Below, in pieces: positions 11,100-22,560 of a stretch of DNA of 64,000 nucleotides. Position 1 is the first letter of the stretch. The number at the start of each line of letters is the position of its first letter. The DNA is taken from NCBI GenBank assembly GCA_023213395.1, contig CM041465.1, positions 69,695,741-69,759,740 of the forward strand, given 5' to 3'. The position numbers and the translations under genes were made by a program. The notes under the pieces were generated by a model, which saw only the letters and a program-made list of their open reading frames with translations, was not told the DNA's origin and ran no database searches. The stretch is from Cycas panzhihuaensis (taxonomy: Eukaryota; Cycadophyta).

Positions 11100-11646
11100 T
11101 GTGAAAAGAGGCTAGATGGCCTCAACAATCCCAAGATCTAGAAACTAGGATCACTCTAGTTCTAGTTGCAGAAATACAAACAAGTATAATAATCTCAAGG
11201 TAAAGAGAAAGCAAAGAGACAAAACATGAATGAAGGAGCAAGAGAAAATGATACCCAATATGTGGAGTTGGAATTGGTCCAACCTCCAAAGAATGAACAG
11301 TTTGATTAGCAAGCGGACATAACAATCTGACTCAACTCTCTTGTGAGATAATGAGGAGAGGTCTCATTATATAGAGTGAAATGAGAGACCTAAGGCCTTG
11401 GATATTTGACAAGTGTCAAACATCCAAGATACATGCTGCATGTAGGACATGTGTCCTTTTGGGCTCTCATGTGAGCAAAAATGCATAAGGGTCCATTTGA
11501 CCCTTTAGTGACAACGTTGTGTCACTAGAAAGAATGTGGGTGTGCACTTTATCACTTAAGTGATAAGTCACCCCTAAAGTAAAAAGTACACATATTACAT
11601 TAAAATAAAAGTACATTATCTTAACATGTAAACATAAGGTTTAACA
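11100..11646 (-). repeat. C2 3' LTR (left copy)
   Basis: 547 bp with TG...CA ends, starting TGTGAAAAGAGG and ending GGTTTAACA on the + strand. It is nearly identical to 17913-18463. A C-rich run follows at 11647, the complement of the polypurine tract. Confidence 0.93.
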
Positions 11647-11656
11647 CCCCCCCTTA
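11647..11656 (-). promoter_or_regulatory. C2 polypurine tract
   Basis: CCCCCCCTTA on the + strand, i.e. TAAGGGGGGG on the element strand, directly next to the 3' LTR. C3 has the same kind of G-rich tract. Confidence 0.75.
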
Positions 11657-12100
11657 CTGTTTACAATGTTAAGTCGGACACCAAGACCATCTCTGAATTT
11701 TACAAACTTTTCTCTACCAAGAGGCTTGGTAAAGATATTTGCTGTCTGCTCCTCTGTGGAGTGCATCTTTGGAGGTTGATCTCACCATTCTGCACATGCT
11801 CTCTGATGAAGTGATGGTGAACCTCGATGTGTTTGTCCGCGCATGAAAGGCGGATTCTTAGCTAACTTGAGCACACTTGGATTGTCGCAATGTATCTAGG
11901 TGCGGTGTCCCTGCTCAAGTCCCAGTTCCCCAAGAATCCGTCGTGGCAGATAGCCTCACTGGCTGCGGCTGCGACTTTGTACTCTGCTTCGATGGAGGAC
12001 AAGGTAACATTGGGTTGCTTCTTGCAACTCCACAAAACAATCTTGAACCAAGGGAAAAGCGATTATCCAGGGTTGATTTCACTGCTATCTTGGCAACTTG
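11657..12100 (-). pseudogene. C2 RNase H, frameshifted
   Basis: The - strand carries, in more than one frame, copia RNase H pieces: VTLSSIEAEYK near 12000-11970, followed by AIWL and a damaged remainder. No single long frame survives. It lies between RT and the polypurine tract, as expected. Confidence 0.7.
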
Positions 12101-13240
12101 CCTAATCAGTCACGAGAACCCTTCGGTGAAGTTCTCATTATGTGCATACTCAAGGCCGTGTTGCAATGTGCCTTTGATATACTTAAGTATGCGTTTGGCT
12201 GCATTCCGATGTATCTCGATTGGGTTGAGACATGTAACGTGAGCAAATCCCAACGACCCAATGAAATATCCGGTCAGTGTTGGTGAGATAAATGAGACTC
12301 CCAATCAAGCTACGGTAAAGTGTGGGATCTGTGGCCTTGACTTCCTCATTGAGAGTAAGCTTGGATCCATTCTCCATAGGTGTGGTATTTGTTTTGCAGT
12401 CGTGCATCCTGAACCATTGCAAAATGTCCCAAGAATATTTCGCTTGGGAGATGAAGATATAGCCTAGCTGTTGCCATATCTCAAAGCCCAAAAAATAATG
12501 GAGAAGTCCAAGATCTGTCATCTTGAAACTTCTCTTTAAGTCATCTTGGAGAATATGAATCATCTTAGTGTCACTACCAGTGATCACTAAGTCATCTACA
12601 TACAAGGCAATAAAAATTACACGGTTCTTTTCATTTTTTATATACAGATTAGGATCTAAAGTAGATCGATGAAATCCATCTCTCAAGAAGTAGTCATCGA
12701 TCTTTGAGTACCATGCCCTTGCAGCTTGCTTCAAGCCATATAACGCCTTTTTTAGGCGATATACAAGATGCTCCTTGCCCTGTATTTTGTAACCGGGAGG
12801 TTGCTCCAAATATACCTCCTCCTGAAGATCGCCATTAAGAAAGGCGCTCTTCACGTCCATCTGGTAAACAGGCCATTTGCATTAAGCAACTAAGGCCAAG
12901 AGAAGTCTGATGGTATTCATGTTCGCCACTGGTGCAAAAGTTTTTTCATAATCTATGCCTTCTTTTTGTTTAAATCCTTTTGCAACAAGGCGTGCTTTCT
13001 GCCTTTTAAGTGAACCATCAGAATGGAATTTGGTCTTGTAGACCCATTTGCAATGATCGCTTTGTTTGTGTTTAGGCAATTCAACCAAATTCCAAGTACC
13101 ATTCTTTTCAATAGAATGGAGTTCTTCATCCATGGCGACCTTCCAATTTTCATTTTAGAAGCCTCCTCAAAAGTGGAAGGCTCATCAACACAAAGCACTT
13201 GATAGTAAGTGCATAATTGGTTTGTTGCCGATATTTAGAT
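12101..13240 (-). pseudogene. C2 reverse transcriptase
   Basis: Two long open pieces: 13133-12882 ([46 protein letters not shown]) and 12860-12183 ([38 protein letters not shown]). The catalytic box ALYVDDLVITGSD is intact. It continues through KMTDLGLLHYFLG and TLYRSLIGSLIYL before shifting frame near 12240. One stop lies between the pieces at about 12880. The RT fold is the best preserved part of the element. Confidence 0.92.
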
Positions 13241-14600
13241 GGACGTTTTCCTTCAATGATGTGACCGTCCTGAACTGTTTGTGTGCACCATTTGGGTAAC
13301 TTTTGAATGGAAGTTACTTGAACCTCAAGATTTTCTGGTGTAAGTGGTTGGTCAACAGAAGATGAGCTTGGATCAAGTGGAGCAAATTCAGTTGAAGTAG
13401 ACGGTTCAGCTGGTGCAGATGATGAACATGGTGTAGAGGATTGAGAGGAAAGGAAGGCCTCAACAATCTTCTTGCCTTTGTCAATGGGAGGTTGCATGGA
13501 TGCTGTTTGCACCTCCTTGTGATCTTCTTCAGCAAAGATGACATCTCTTGAGAGATGCATTTTCTTCCCTATTGGATCATACAACTTGTAGGCTTTCTTT
13601 GTGAATGGCATAACCTACAAAGATGCATTTTAGACTATGTTTGTCTAATTTCTTCCTTTCTTGATCGGGAATGTGCATATAAGCGGTGCACCCAAAAGTC
13701 CTCAAATGGTGACGGTGAGGCTTTTTGCGGACCATGCCTCCTCGGGTGTCATGTTGGTGGCTAGCATAGTAGGATGCGATTAGCCACATAGGCGGTATGT
13801 GAAATGCTTACACTTGATAGCTTGAGTGAGTCCTTGTGCATGCATCATAACTTTGGCTTTATTGGCCAAAGTTACATTCATCCGTTCGGAGACTCCATTT
13901 TGTTGAGGAGTGTGAGGTATCGTCGGTTGTCTCCGAATGCCGTTATCCTTGCGTATTGGGTGAATTCATTTGATGTAAATTCACCTCCATTGTCTGTCTG
14001 AATGTTTTGATTGAATGGCGGACTCATTTTCCACTTCAAGTTTGAATTCTTTGAACTTGGAAAATGCTTCATTTGTGTTTGATGAAATAGACCCAAACTT
14101 TGTGAGAAAAGTCATCAATGAAGGAGATGTAATACAAAGCTCCTCCAAAAGATGATGTGGACATAGGTCCACACAACCGAATGTACTAGGCTGCGAGAGG
14201 ATGTGATGCACGCCATGCTTTGCCTTTAGCGAAAGGCAAGCGATCTTTGAGTTCCCATAATGCACGCTTCGCAAAGACATTTCGTTCCATAAATCTTAGG
14301 AAGCCCATGTACCATGTTTTTGTTGATCATCTGCATCAAATTGTCTAAGCTCAAATGGCCTAGACGTTGATGCCAAAGTTGCATCTTGGACAAGTAAGGA
14401 GTGACAATGGAACCAGAGTAAGCAGAATCAAGTGTTATATTACTTGCATCCAACTTGTAGAGGCCTTGATCCTCATAGCCAACAGCTACTACTTGGTCTT
14501 CTTTGTCACTAATTATACATTTCCCGTTTTGGAACAATACACTCATCTGTTGCTTGTCCAACTTGCTAACAGATAGTAAAGTTTTGTCCATGAAGGTATT
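13241..14600 (-). pseudogene. C2 integrase
   Basis: From 14591 the frame holds LLSVSKLDKQQMSVLF and LWHQRLGHLSLDNL...CEACIMG, the zinc-binding part. The core is spread over several frames down to about 13600 and includes NIQTDNGGEF (second catalytic Asp) and TPQQNGVSERMN (Glu). The C-terminal frame 13611-13150 carries HLSRDVIFAEED and a Ser/Pro-rich linker leading into RT. Frameshifts near 14270, 13900 and 13790 prevent a continuous product. Confidence 0.9.
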
Positions 14601-14830
14601 AAATAGGCATTGCCATCGGGAAATGTGGAGGAAGGATTTGATGAAGAAGAAAATGGAGTTATTGTGCCAACTCCAGAAATTTTGATAGATTGATTATTTC
14701 CAAAGGTCACTGATTGACCTTTGCCTTCCTTGATGTTGGTGAGGAGCTCTTCACTTCCAGTCATGTGTTGTGAAGCTCCAGAATCAATAATCCAAGTTTC
14801 ATCAACCTTGGATGTCTGATATGCACAGAA
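14601..14830 (-). pseudogene. C2 protease
   Basis: The active site WIIDSGASQHMTGSEELL is intact at about 14795-14745. It is followed by TFGNNQSIKISGVGTI, the flap-like region of copia proteases. A frameshift comes before the VSKLDKQQ segment. The enzyme would cleave the polyprotein. Confidence 0.88.
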
Positions 14831-14859
14831 CAGTTTGTCTTCATCTGCAAACTGATTAA

Positions 14860-15836
14860 AGTGTCGTTGATTGCCACCTCTGAAACCCCCCCTTTCTCTT
14901 TGACCTCCTCGATAGGCACCTCAATTTGGTCGAGGGGGTTGTTGCTACTGTTGTTGTTGCTGCTGAAACCTTTGTTGGTGCTACTAACGTGGCTGTTGCT
15001 GTCGCTGATTCGGATGACGTGGCTGCTGCTGTTGTTGGTGTAGATCTGCTTGCTTTTTCCAACAATCAGGTGCTATGTGACTAGGTTTGCCACAATAATG
15101 ACATACAACATTGGTCCTTAAAGACCCAATGTTCATGTTGCCAAACTGCTTTGAAAGTGCAGGTTTGGGTTGCTGTTTGGCCTTTGAATTGGCCGTGAAT
15201 GCACCTGATGTAGATGGTTCCTCCTCATTATCCTTAGTGTAGATTTGTTCTTCTTGAAGTAGCAGACTTTCAAATTCGTTGAATGTCATAGTTTTGAGAG
15301 AACCATCTCTTGTAGTAGACGAAATGAAGCCATTGTAGTCTTTCAGTAAGGCTTTGGTGATGGATGTGATCAATTCATCCCTTGTAGTTGGACTTCCAAG
15401 TGTATTCAATTCATTACATACCTCCTTGATGGAGGAAAGAAAAGCGACATGGGCTTGATAAACTTAACGTAATACAATTTTGCCTTAACCATTAAAATGC
15501 GAGCTTGATCTCGCCTTTCATACAATGAGGACAAAGTGTCCCAAGCTTCCTTAGAAGTTTTAGCACCGACAATATTCGATCTACATGCACATCAACAATC
15601 ATGTGAAGGAATGCCAAAGCAATTTCATCTTTGGCTTCCCAAGCGACAAGCAAAGCATCATCGGGTTGCATGAACATTTCCATTGGTAACGGTCTTTGGT
15701 CGAGGTAATCTCCTAGAAACATAACTCCAAAATTGCTCATGATTAGCAAGTTAAAGGTGAGTCTCTTCCATTTTTTATAATTATCTTGTCCTGTTAACCG
15801 AATGGTGCATGCATTTAGCATGTTTATGGCAGCCAT
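14860..15836 (-). pseudogene. C2 gag
   Basis: It starts at ATG 15836 (MAAINMLNACTIRLTGQDNY), a copia gag N-terminus also seen in C3. It runs 114 codons, breaks near 15490, and resumes at 15409 with NEFESLLLQEEQIY. One zinc knuckle, CHYCGKPSHIAPDC, lies near 15100-15060. A glutamine-rich C-terminal tract (15040-14940) follows. Confidence 0.87.
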
Positions 15837-17898
15837 GTTTCAGTTTATGAAAGCTTGAAGCTAGCAGATAACTTGGAAACTCAAAGCTTTCGTCGCTTAA
15901 GTTCCACCTTCTAACGAAACCAATAGTCCTGATCTTACTAGAAGATCCAACAACTGAATGGAATGATGAGGGGTAGAGGACTAGGCTATGGAGTTTGTCC
16001 AACTTGATCTTATAGAGGAGATCCAATAGTTGGCTAAGTTAAATCTAGGAGAAGGCAGGTAGGGTTGATCTGCATGGACGTACCATGCCTTCCACAGGAT
16101 TCATGACCCCAATAACACCCTTTTCGAACCTCCTTTCCCTCAAGCAACCTTAATTGTCGTGCACTGACTGTACGGTCGGTTGGTCCCCTAGGGAATGCAC
16201 CAAGCTTAAGATTAATTTAGAGGCAAGGTTTGAACCTTTTTCGGGCCTCTCCATGATTTTAAGTCACTTTTTAGCGATTTTAAAGTGAACTTAGGTTTCT
16301 TTTTGCTTGGAAAATGTTCTTATGAAAATGCTTTGATTAAGCTTTACAATAAGAGTGGCTTCAAGAGGAAGCAATGTAAGTACATGAATATGAACACTTG
16401 TAGTGTTTTTACAATGAGCACTTTAATGAAAATGTAGTACTATGTTGATCCAAGTAAGAAACCAAATGCTTGATTACAATAAGTTTTGCAAAGTACTTTT
16501 TAAAAAAAAAAGAGCTTAAGTACTGAAAGAAGTAATGTAAAACTTGTGATGAAGATACAAGTGGGTTCCTTTTAATGATGAAAAAATGAAGGTAAGAGAA
16601 CCACTTGCATGAAAATGGACATCAAGCACCAAGTGTTGGGACTTTAAATTAGTCCCAACGATCAAAAGAAAAGTGATTTTTATTAAGTACAAAGTGTATT
16701 TGAGCCCTCTTTGAGACTAAGGGTTATTAGGTCACCATGCAAGGTGCCTTAAAAGTGTTTAAAAATTAGTGATAAATATCACTTTTTTGATATGAAAAAC
16801 ACTTGAAATCACTTCTCTTAAAGTCAATTAACACTTGTTCAAAAACCTTGAAAATGCCATAGAAGAGCTCAGATTCAATTCAGTATGTAGCTTGTAAAAC
16901 AAGACTTTAAGTATGAAAACAAATTTCTTTAAGTATGAAAACAGCTCTTTAAGTATGAAAACAGCTCTCATAAAGTATGAAAACAGACTCTTTAAGTATG
17001 AAAACAATGTCATAAAGTATGAAAACGACTCTTTAAGTATGAAAACACAAATTGTTTAAGTATGAAAATAGCTCTTTAAATATGAAAACAGCTATCATAA
17101 AGTATGAAAACAGCTCTTTAAGTATGAAAACAAATGTCATAAAGTATGAAAACAACTCTTTAAGTATGAAAACAGCTCTCATAAAGTATGAAAACAAACT
17201 TTTAAGAATGAGAAACAATTGTTATAAAGTATGAAAACAAATTTCTTTTAAGTATGAAAACAGCTCTTTAAGTATGAAAACATTGTCATAAAGTATGAAA
17301 ACAATGTCATAAAGTATGAAAACAACTCTTTAAGTATGAAAACACAGCTATTTAAGTATGAAAACAACTCTTTAAGTATGAAAACCAGCAATTTTTTATG
17401 CTTTTGAGTGGGATTTCAAGGCTGAAAATGCCGAAATTGATCCACAAACTGCAAGAGGATTAATAACTTGAAACAAACTTCATTAAAGAGTTTCGGTGAG
17501 TCGCATAATATGCCAAAGACTGAACTATGAGAAGAAACAGCTCAGAAAATTGCTGTCCACCATGAAAAACGTGAGTACTTTGCTTAAAAACCTTGTAAAA
17601 AATCTGAAAAATAATTTCAGATTTGAGTATGGAAAGCTCCTCCTTTTAAAGTAATCCAGCAAAGCCTTGAACCTACATGCTGCACTCTTGATAAAAGTCT
17701 GAAAAAAAAAATCAGATTTGAAATGTACTTGCTCCAGCCTGCAAACGTAGCTCCAAAAGCTTGAACCTGCAAAAAAAAATCTTCAAAACAAACCTTGGAT
17801 CGCCTTCGGAGTGCGAAGGTCGACACCAAGGGTTTGTAGCTTTCTTCAAATCTCCTTGAGCAGCTGCAAAACAGAACAAAGGGAGCTAGTCTCCTCTT
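15837..17898 (-). other. C2 untranslated leader
   Basis: Two kilobases between gag and PBS with no coding signal. It contains the tandem array at 16905-17390 and a short hairpin motif (17795-17820) shared with the leaders of C3 and C4. It is long for a copia leader. Confidence 0.75.
16905..17390 (-). repeat. Tandem array of about 20-bp units in the C2 leader
   Basis: About 22 copies of a unit built on AAGTATGAAAACA followed by GCTCTTT, ACTCTTT or ATGTCATA. Two spacer variants (CTCTTT and GTCATA types) recur, so unit lengths vary between about 18 and 24 bp. The array is strongly purine-skewed on the + strand. Confidence 0.95.
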
Positions 17899-17910
17899 GC
17901 TCTGATACCA
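17899..17910 (-). promoter_or_regulatory. C2 primer-binding site (initiator tRNA-Met type)
   Basis: GCTCTGATACCA on the + strand is the exact complement of TGGTATCAGAGC. It is separated by two bases from the LTR at 17913. Confidence 0.9.
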
Positions 17911-17912
17911 AA

Positions 17913-18463
17913 TGTGAAAAGAGGCTAGATGGCCTCAATAGTCCCAAGATCTAGAAACTAGGATCACTCTAGTTCTAGTTGCAGAAATACAAACAAGTAT
18001 AATAATCTCAAGGTAAAGAGAAAGCAAAGAGACAAAACATGAATGGAGGAGCAAGAGAAAATGATACCCAATATGTGGAGTTGGAATTGGTCCAACCTCC
18101 AAAGAATGAACAGTTTGATTAGCAACCGACAAAGATAACAATACTGACTCAACTCTCTTGTGAGACAATGAGGAGAGGTCTCATTATATAGAGTGAAATG
18201 AGACCTAAGGCCTTGGATGTTTGACAAGTGTCAAACATCCAAGATACATGCCTTGCATGTAGGACATGTGTCCTTTTGGGCTCTCATGTGAGCAAAAATG
18301 CATAAGGGTCCATTTGACCCTTTAGTGACAACGTTGTGTCACTAGAAAGAATGTGGGTGTGCACTTTATCACTTAAGTGATAAGTCACCCCTAAAGTAAA
18401 AAGTACACATATTACATTAAAATAAAAGTACATTATCTTAACATGTAAACATAAGGTTTAACA
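17913..18463 (-). repeat. C2 5' LTR (right copy)
   Basis: 551 bp with TG...CA ends, flanked on the right by the GGAAA duplication. It matches 11100-11646 with few differences. Confidence 0.93.
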
Positions 18464-18558
18464 GGAAAGATATACTATCATAAGAAAAATCAAGGGAAAG
18501 TCAAACAAATCAAGAAAAAGGCATCAAAAAATTCAAATATTCTATGTGCGGCTATCAA

Positions 18559-18677
18559 ATACACTATACATACCAAAAAAGGTACATTACCAGGTACACA
18601 AAGTAAGAATAGTGTTAGTAACCACAAATATACTATGCATACCAAAAAAGTACACTATCGGGTACGCATAGAGTAAG
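18559..18677 (+). repeat. Direct duplication of about 50 bp in G1 3' region
   Basis: Copies at 18559-18607 and 18628-18677 share the core CATACCAAAAAAGGTACA (one A fewer around the G in copy two) and the ending AGTAAG, with several substitutions. They lie in G1 non-coding sequence right of C2. Confidence 0.75.
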
Positions 18678-19079
18678 GTAACCAAAAGGCAAAAAGAATA
18701 TTATATGTACCTGCAAGCATTCCCACATGGTATGCAAATGACAAACAAGAGGACACAGTCGGAATTTAGAGTCAGTAGCAATCCAGTAAGGAGCAAAATT
18801 CTCAAGGAAAGGAGGAGTATAAATTTAAGACGGAAATTCAAGTAATTTTACAAGAAGCAAGCATCTATTCCTAAAACGGTACACACATAGGGTTCTATAC
18901 TATTATTCTCCTTGTCAATACTTGCATTGCTTCCAGATTTCCCATAGAGTGCCTAGCATGAAGACAGCAGGGTGCTAGGAGAGGTCCTTACCTAAATTGA
19001 AGAAAGGATTTGAGGTATTACTTGCTCCATTTAAAGCCAAAGTGAAATAGGCGAGTTGGGGAGAATATATATACCTAAG

Positions 19080-19760
19080 CCCTCTCTACTGAGACTAGGA
19101 GTTGATGGAAAATATAATGTTGGAGTTAAAGAAAGATTTGAAGAAAATTAAACTGGATGCAAAGACTATACACATAATCACAGGGCTTCCAAATGAAGGA
19201 GAAGTCCCAATTGCTACAAAAAGGTCAGAGGTGGACAGAGAAACCTAGCTAACAAAATTTTGTCAAGAAAACACTCAGATACTATCAGGAGGGATTTGAG
19301 TAGCAGTAGCAGACATCAAGGATATAAGATTGCAATGGATAGTGAATGTCATAAATACAAGGTTTTTATCCAAAAGAAAATACACATACATTCCAAGAGG
19401 AATGATGCCAGTATTACCAAGGGTTCGCAATTGAATTGGTCTAAATTTTTAGCCGTGAACATGATACAACAAATAGGAGAAATAATGATACATCCATTCA
19501 GACACCCCTCCCTATTATTGGTATTTTGATTTATCAATGTCCAGGAATACGACCTCCTCGATCACCCATCCGCCCATATGAACCCTTGATGAAACAATGG
19601 GTAAATGCATTTCCAGAAAATATTCAAAATACGAAAATCAAAAGACAAGTGAAGAAGAAAATGATGAAGATCTTAAAGTGGCACCTTTTCGGGTACGCTA
19701 GTAGAAGAAACAGTATGCATGACCAAAGCAGACTTAAAGGTGCCCATATTTGATGATGTT
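19080..19760 (+). pseudogene. G1 third reading frame downstream of integrase
   Basis: Decayed coding sequence in several frames. It reads IHIITGLPNEGEVP near 19170, then RFLSKRKYTYIPRGMM near 19350, KGSQLNWSKFLAVNMIQQIG near 19420 and a basic tail to 19755. The order and spacing match the third frame of G2 (ALTGLPNMGEP, then KRFL...YVPTNL, then KGTQYNWVNFMRQKFLQSLQ). It is not integrase, RNase H or chromodomain. Extra frames after integrase are known in Athila-type elements; assignment to such a family is inference. Confidence 0.55.
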
Positions 19761-20640
19761 AGCCCAAACAGAGATACGTATAGACATACAAACAGGAAAG
19801 AGACCATTAAAGAGATTTAATCATATGATTAAATGAAAAGGTACATTGGTTACAAAAAGGTGCAGTTATGACTTTGGGTCATAAACTTTCACTCAAAATG
19901 CATCAAAAGGAGGTATTTAATGATACCTTGGGAATCAATCCAGTGGTGAGAGCCAAGTGTTCAATCCATGACATAGTACAAGAGTATAAGTACCAAGGAG
20001 GATAGTACGGATTGATGATTCAACAAATGCATTCCATGATACATTCCGTTTTGGAATATATGTGATAGAATAGTGTGTATATAGCTAGAACGTATACAGG
20101 ATACATTCTAGAACTGAATGTATTAATCATATTGCTTAATAATGTGAAGAGTTACGTGGAACATTGTATATTATGTGTGTCATAATGATTGCATAAGGAA
20201 TATATGTTGATTGGTGTACTTCTATGCTGAATTCATAGTGATGTTGTGACGAATTAAGGATGAATGTGTGATAATGTTGTGTGCATGGAAACCTTAATAG
20301 TAATCAATGGAAATATAACCGTGTTGACTGTATCCTAAGCTAGACTACCAACTAGTGATCCCTTGACAAGTGCATTTCTCACAAGTGTAGTGAGAAAACA
20401 CAAGTCAACAACCACCAAGATCACATACAAGGAAGTAACAGATGATCATTCAATGCTAGTTCAGTACCATTCACCAATGTTCGGATATGCAACATGGAAT
20501 AATTTCACCCTCCAACACCCCCCCACCCCCCACAATGTGTCCATCCTTACTACATATATATCCTTCTGAAATAACTCTTTGTAATAATTTTTCCAACAAT
20601 TCGACTCAACTAATCATTTGTTAACATAATATTCATTGCT
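19761..20640. other. Non-coding stretch, probable G1 3' end
   Basis: AT-rich sequence with no recognised domain. It contains a C-rich run near 20519-20531. G1's 3' LTR should lie here or beyond, but its 5' copy is outside the window, so no boundary can be set. Confidence 0.4.
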
Positions 20641-21600
20641 TAGTGCATTTGTTACTTACATCCGACACTTCTAACAAAATGTGTCCCAACATCTATCCCC
20701 CCATTCTTTTTGATCTGAGCATTTTGCTTAGGATAGAAGAAAAAAGCTTTTATGGTTGTACAATTGGCACTAGTGAGTCTGAATCTGGAACTGGGTGTGA
20801 GGATCCTTCTTTTGGATTTAGTGTTACTTTTGAGTGTAATGGATCTAATCCTACTTTCCACCGCTATTTGCATTTTTCTTGACTGACCACTTCAATGCAT
20901 TGTAGCATTCGCTCTCGGCATCTTTTCTCCTCTTGTAGCTCTGTGGACAGATCTTTGACATGGTTTTGACTTTGATGTAGATCCTCCTCTGACCTACTAT
21001 TCCTTTGTATATGATTTACAATTCATGCACCTTGGATTCCCTTTTTATCAAAAAACTTTATCTATAGAATTTTGTTCTCATCATCATTCACATTGGAACA
21101 TTGTAAACTGGGCATATGTTTCCCTTTTTCACTATCCAAAAATTGTGGGTTTAGCTTCTGTGTCATTCAAGCTCTTTATATTGCTGTCAATCTTATTAGA
21201 AACTATAGTTTCACCACCCTTCAGTCCTATATTATCCACTGCGGCATTTTCTTCATTGTTGACTCTAATGGGAATTTTTCAAATTTGCCCACCAATCTTT
21301 TTTATTGGGTGAGAATTTCTTCACCATTTACAATGCCAATATCCTGTGAATTAGTCACGAATGATATTTGAATAGCCGCCTTCTCTCATTTTTTGTCATT
21401 CTTAGGGAAACCATGGTGCCCAAAATTTTGCTTTACTTGAAGCAAAGAATATAAGAAAAGATTCATAAAGTGGCAAATTTGGCTCATACCTTGAGTGTAA
21501 ATCGGAGTGTTAAATCCATCTGCATTTCTCCTCTCTTTCTTTACAAATTTGGATGCATCATCATATTGGTTGTAGTCTGGCTTGTACTTCAACTGCAGTT
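20641..21600. other. Unassigned stretch
   Basis: Open pieces occur on both strands (20882-20643, 21371-21025, 21592-21386) but none shows a family motif. Codon-like order is weak. I see no repeat ends here. Confidence 0.4.
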
Positions 21601-21604
21601 CTTC

Positions 21605-21800
21605 AATCTAGTCACACTTTGAGATTGGAGCATTGCAACTTGGTTGCAATCGAAATTGCAATTGCAACCTGGTTGCACTTGAGGCTATGCTCGTGACCTA
21701 GTTGCATTTGAGGTTGTGATTGCAACCACTTGTGATTGTGATTGCGACCTACTTACACTTGAGATTGCAATTGCAACCTGGTTACAATTCTGATTGCAAT
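21605..21800. repeat. Degenerate minisatellite (TTGCAACCTGGTTGC type)
   Basis: Repeated variations of ATTGCAACCTGGTTGCA and CTTGAGATTGCAATTGC fill this stretch, with irregular spacing of about 24-30 bp. The composition (GGTTGCACTTGAG) resembles the GGTCGCACCTG array at 25722-26065. Confidence 0.75.
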
Positions 21801-22025
21801 CACAACTTAGTCTTAATATGATTTCCGCTTTGCATTCAACTCAAAAAACAAAGAGACTCTGCTAGAAAATCCATTCAACAAAGGATCCAACAATGTGAGC
21901 TCTTGCAAAAAAAAAACTAATCCCTTTTCAGTAGAATCAATCTTAGTAAGACTTCAATCATGCAGCCATGCTCTGTATGTAGATTCCATTTTGTCAGTGG
22001 AGTCATCTCTAGTCAACACTCTAGC

Positions 22026-22560
22026 CTAGACAGCAACATTGAGAGCTACCATTTCATCTGACTTGATGGAGTCTTTGCCGGTTTTGCATTGGTCATTCAA
22101 ACCACGATACAATTGCTTTCTATGGTTCGTCTTGCTCTCTTGGATCACGTCTTGGTCGATTATTCTGTTAACAAAATCTTCTTTACCCATATGGATATCT
22201 CTAACAGTAGCTCTTTTCTTCAATCTTGCAGTGCCACAATTTGTAACCATATTGTTCCATTACTTTGAATACCAACATTGCCTCCTTGACTTTATCACTA
22301 CCATATCGACTAGGTAAGATTCTTTCAACATGTCCATGATAAAGTTTGACGTAATCCTAAGACCTATCTGGTCCAGGGTGTCATCCACTCCAATTGATGA
22401 AGGGTTGAGAGCATCATTCGTTTCTAGAACAAAAGAAATTCGTAATGGAACGATTATCGGAAGGAGGCGCAGGAGTTAAGGCGATCGTTGAGAGGGCATT
22501 CTACCTACACTCCTCGCCACTCTCTTCTCTGCTATCTTGGCGATGTCGGTCAGTGATCCA
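22026..22560 (-). pseudogene. Unrecognised decayed reading frame
   Basis: On the - strand a frame reads from about 22435 (NPSSIGVDDTLDQIGL) with one stop near 22270 to an open 74-codon piece ending at 22026, then runs on with ARVLTRDDSTDKMESTYRAW after another stop. The residue mix looks coding, but I do not recognise a family. It lies on the same strand as the host-gene fragments upstream and could be part of the same captured segment. Confidence 0.3.

Larger units (their letters stand above)
11100..18463 (-). mobile_element. C2: Ty1/copia element nested in G1
   Basis: A complete - strand copia element with LTRs 11100-11646 and 17913-18463. The perfect target duplication GGAAA is at 11095-11099 and 18464-18468. 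Reading leftwards: LTR, PBS, a 2-kb leader with a tandem array, gag, protease, integrase, RT, RNase H, polypurine tract, LTR. The two LTRs differ at only about ten sites plus short indels by eye, so C2 looks younger than C1. The pol frames are nevertheless broken by stops and frameshifts. Confidence 0.94.
1..20300 (+). mobile_element. G1: Ty3/gypsy-type LTR retrotransposon, 5' truncated by window, split by C1 and C2
   Basis: Pieces at 1-2952, 8132-11099 and about 18464-20300 read in order on the + strand as zinc knuckles, protease, a spacer with gag-like sequence, RT, RNase H, integrase and a third frame. Two copia insertions with perfect 5-bp target duplications interrupt it. The RT active site reads FLDD and the integrase has the HHCC/DDE layout of gypsy elements. 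The domain order and protease style resemble the non-chromoviral Tat/Athila group, which is inference. The 5' LTR lies outside the window and I could not find the 3' LTR; the right end (about 20.3 kb) is a guess. Many stops make it a dead copy. Confidence 0.8.

Noticed and set aside
12261-12467. + strand frame with CGICGLDF and CGICFAVVHPE, looking like paired-Cys metal sites
   Set aside because: It is the antisense of the C2 RT, which is clearly coding on the other strand.
17052-17234. Open frames on both strands in the C2 leader
   Set aside because: They are translations of the AAGTATGAAAAC tandem array.
16905-17390. CRISPR-like array
   Set aside because: Unit of about 20 bp with no distinct spacers, inside a plant retrotransposon leader.
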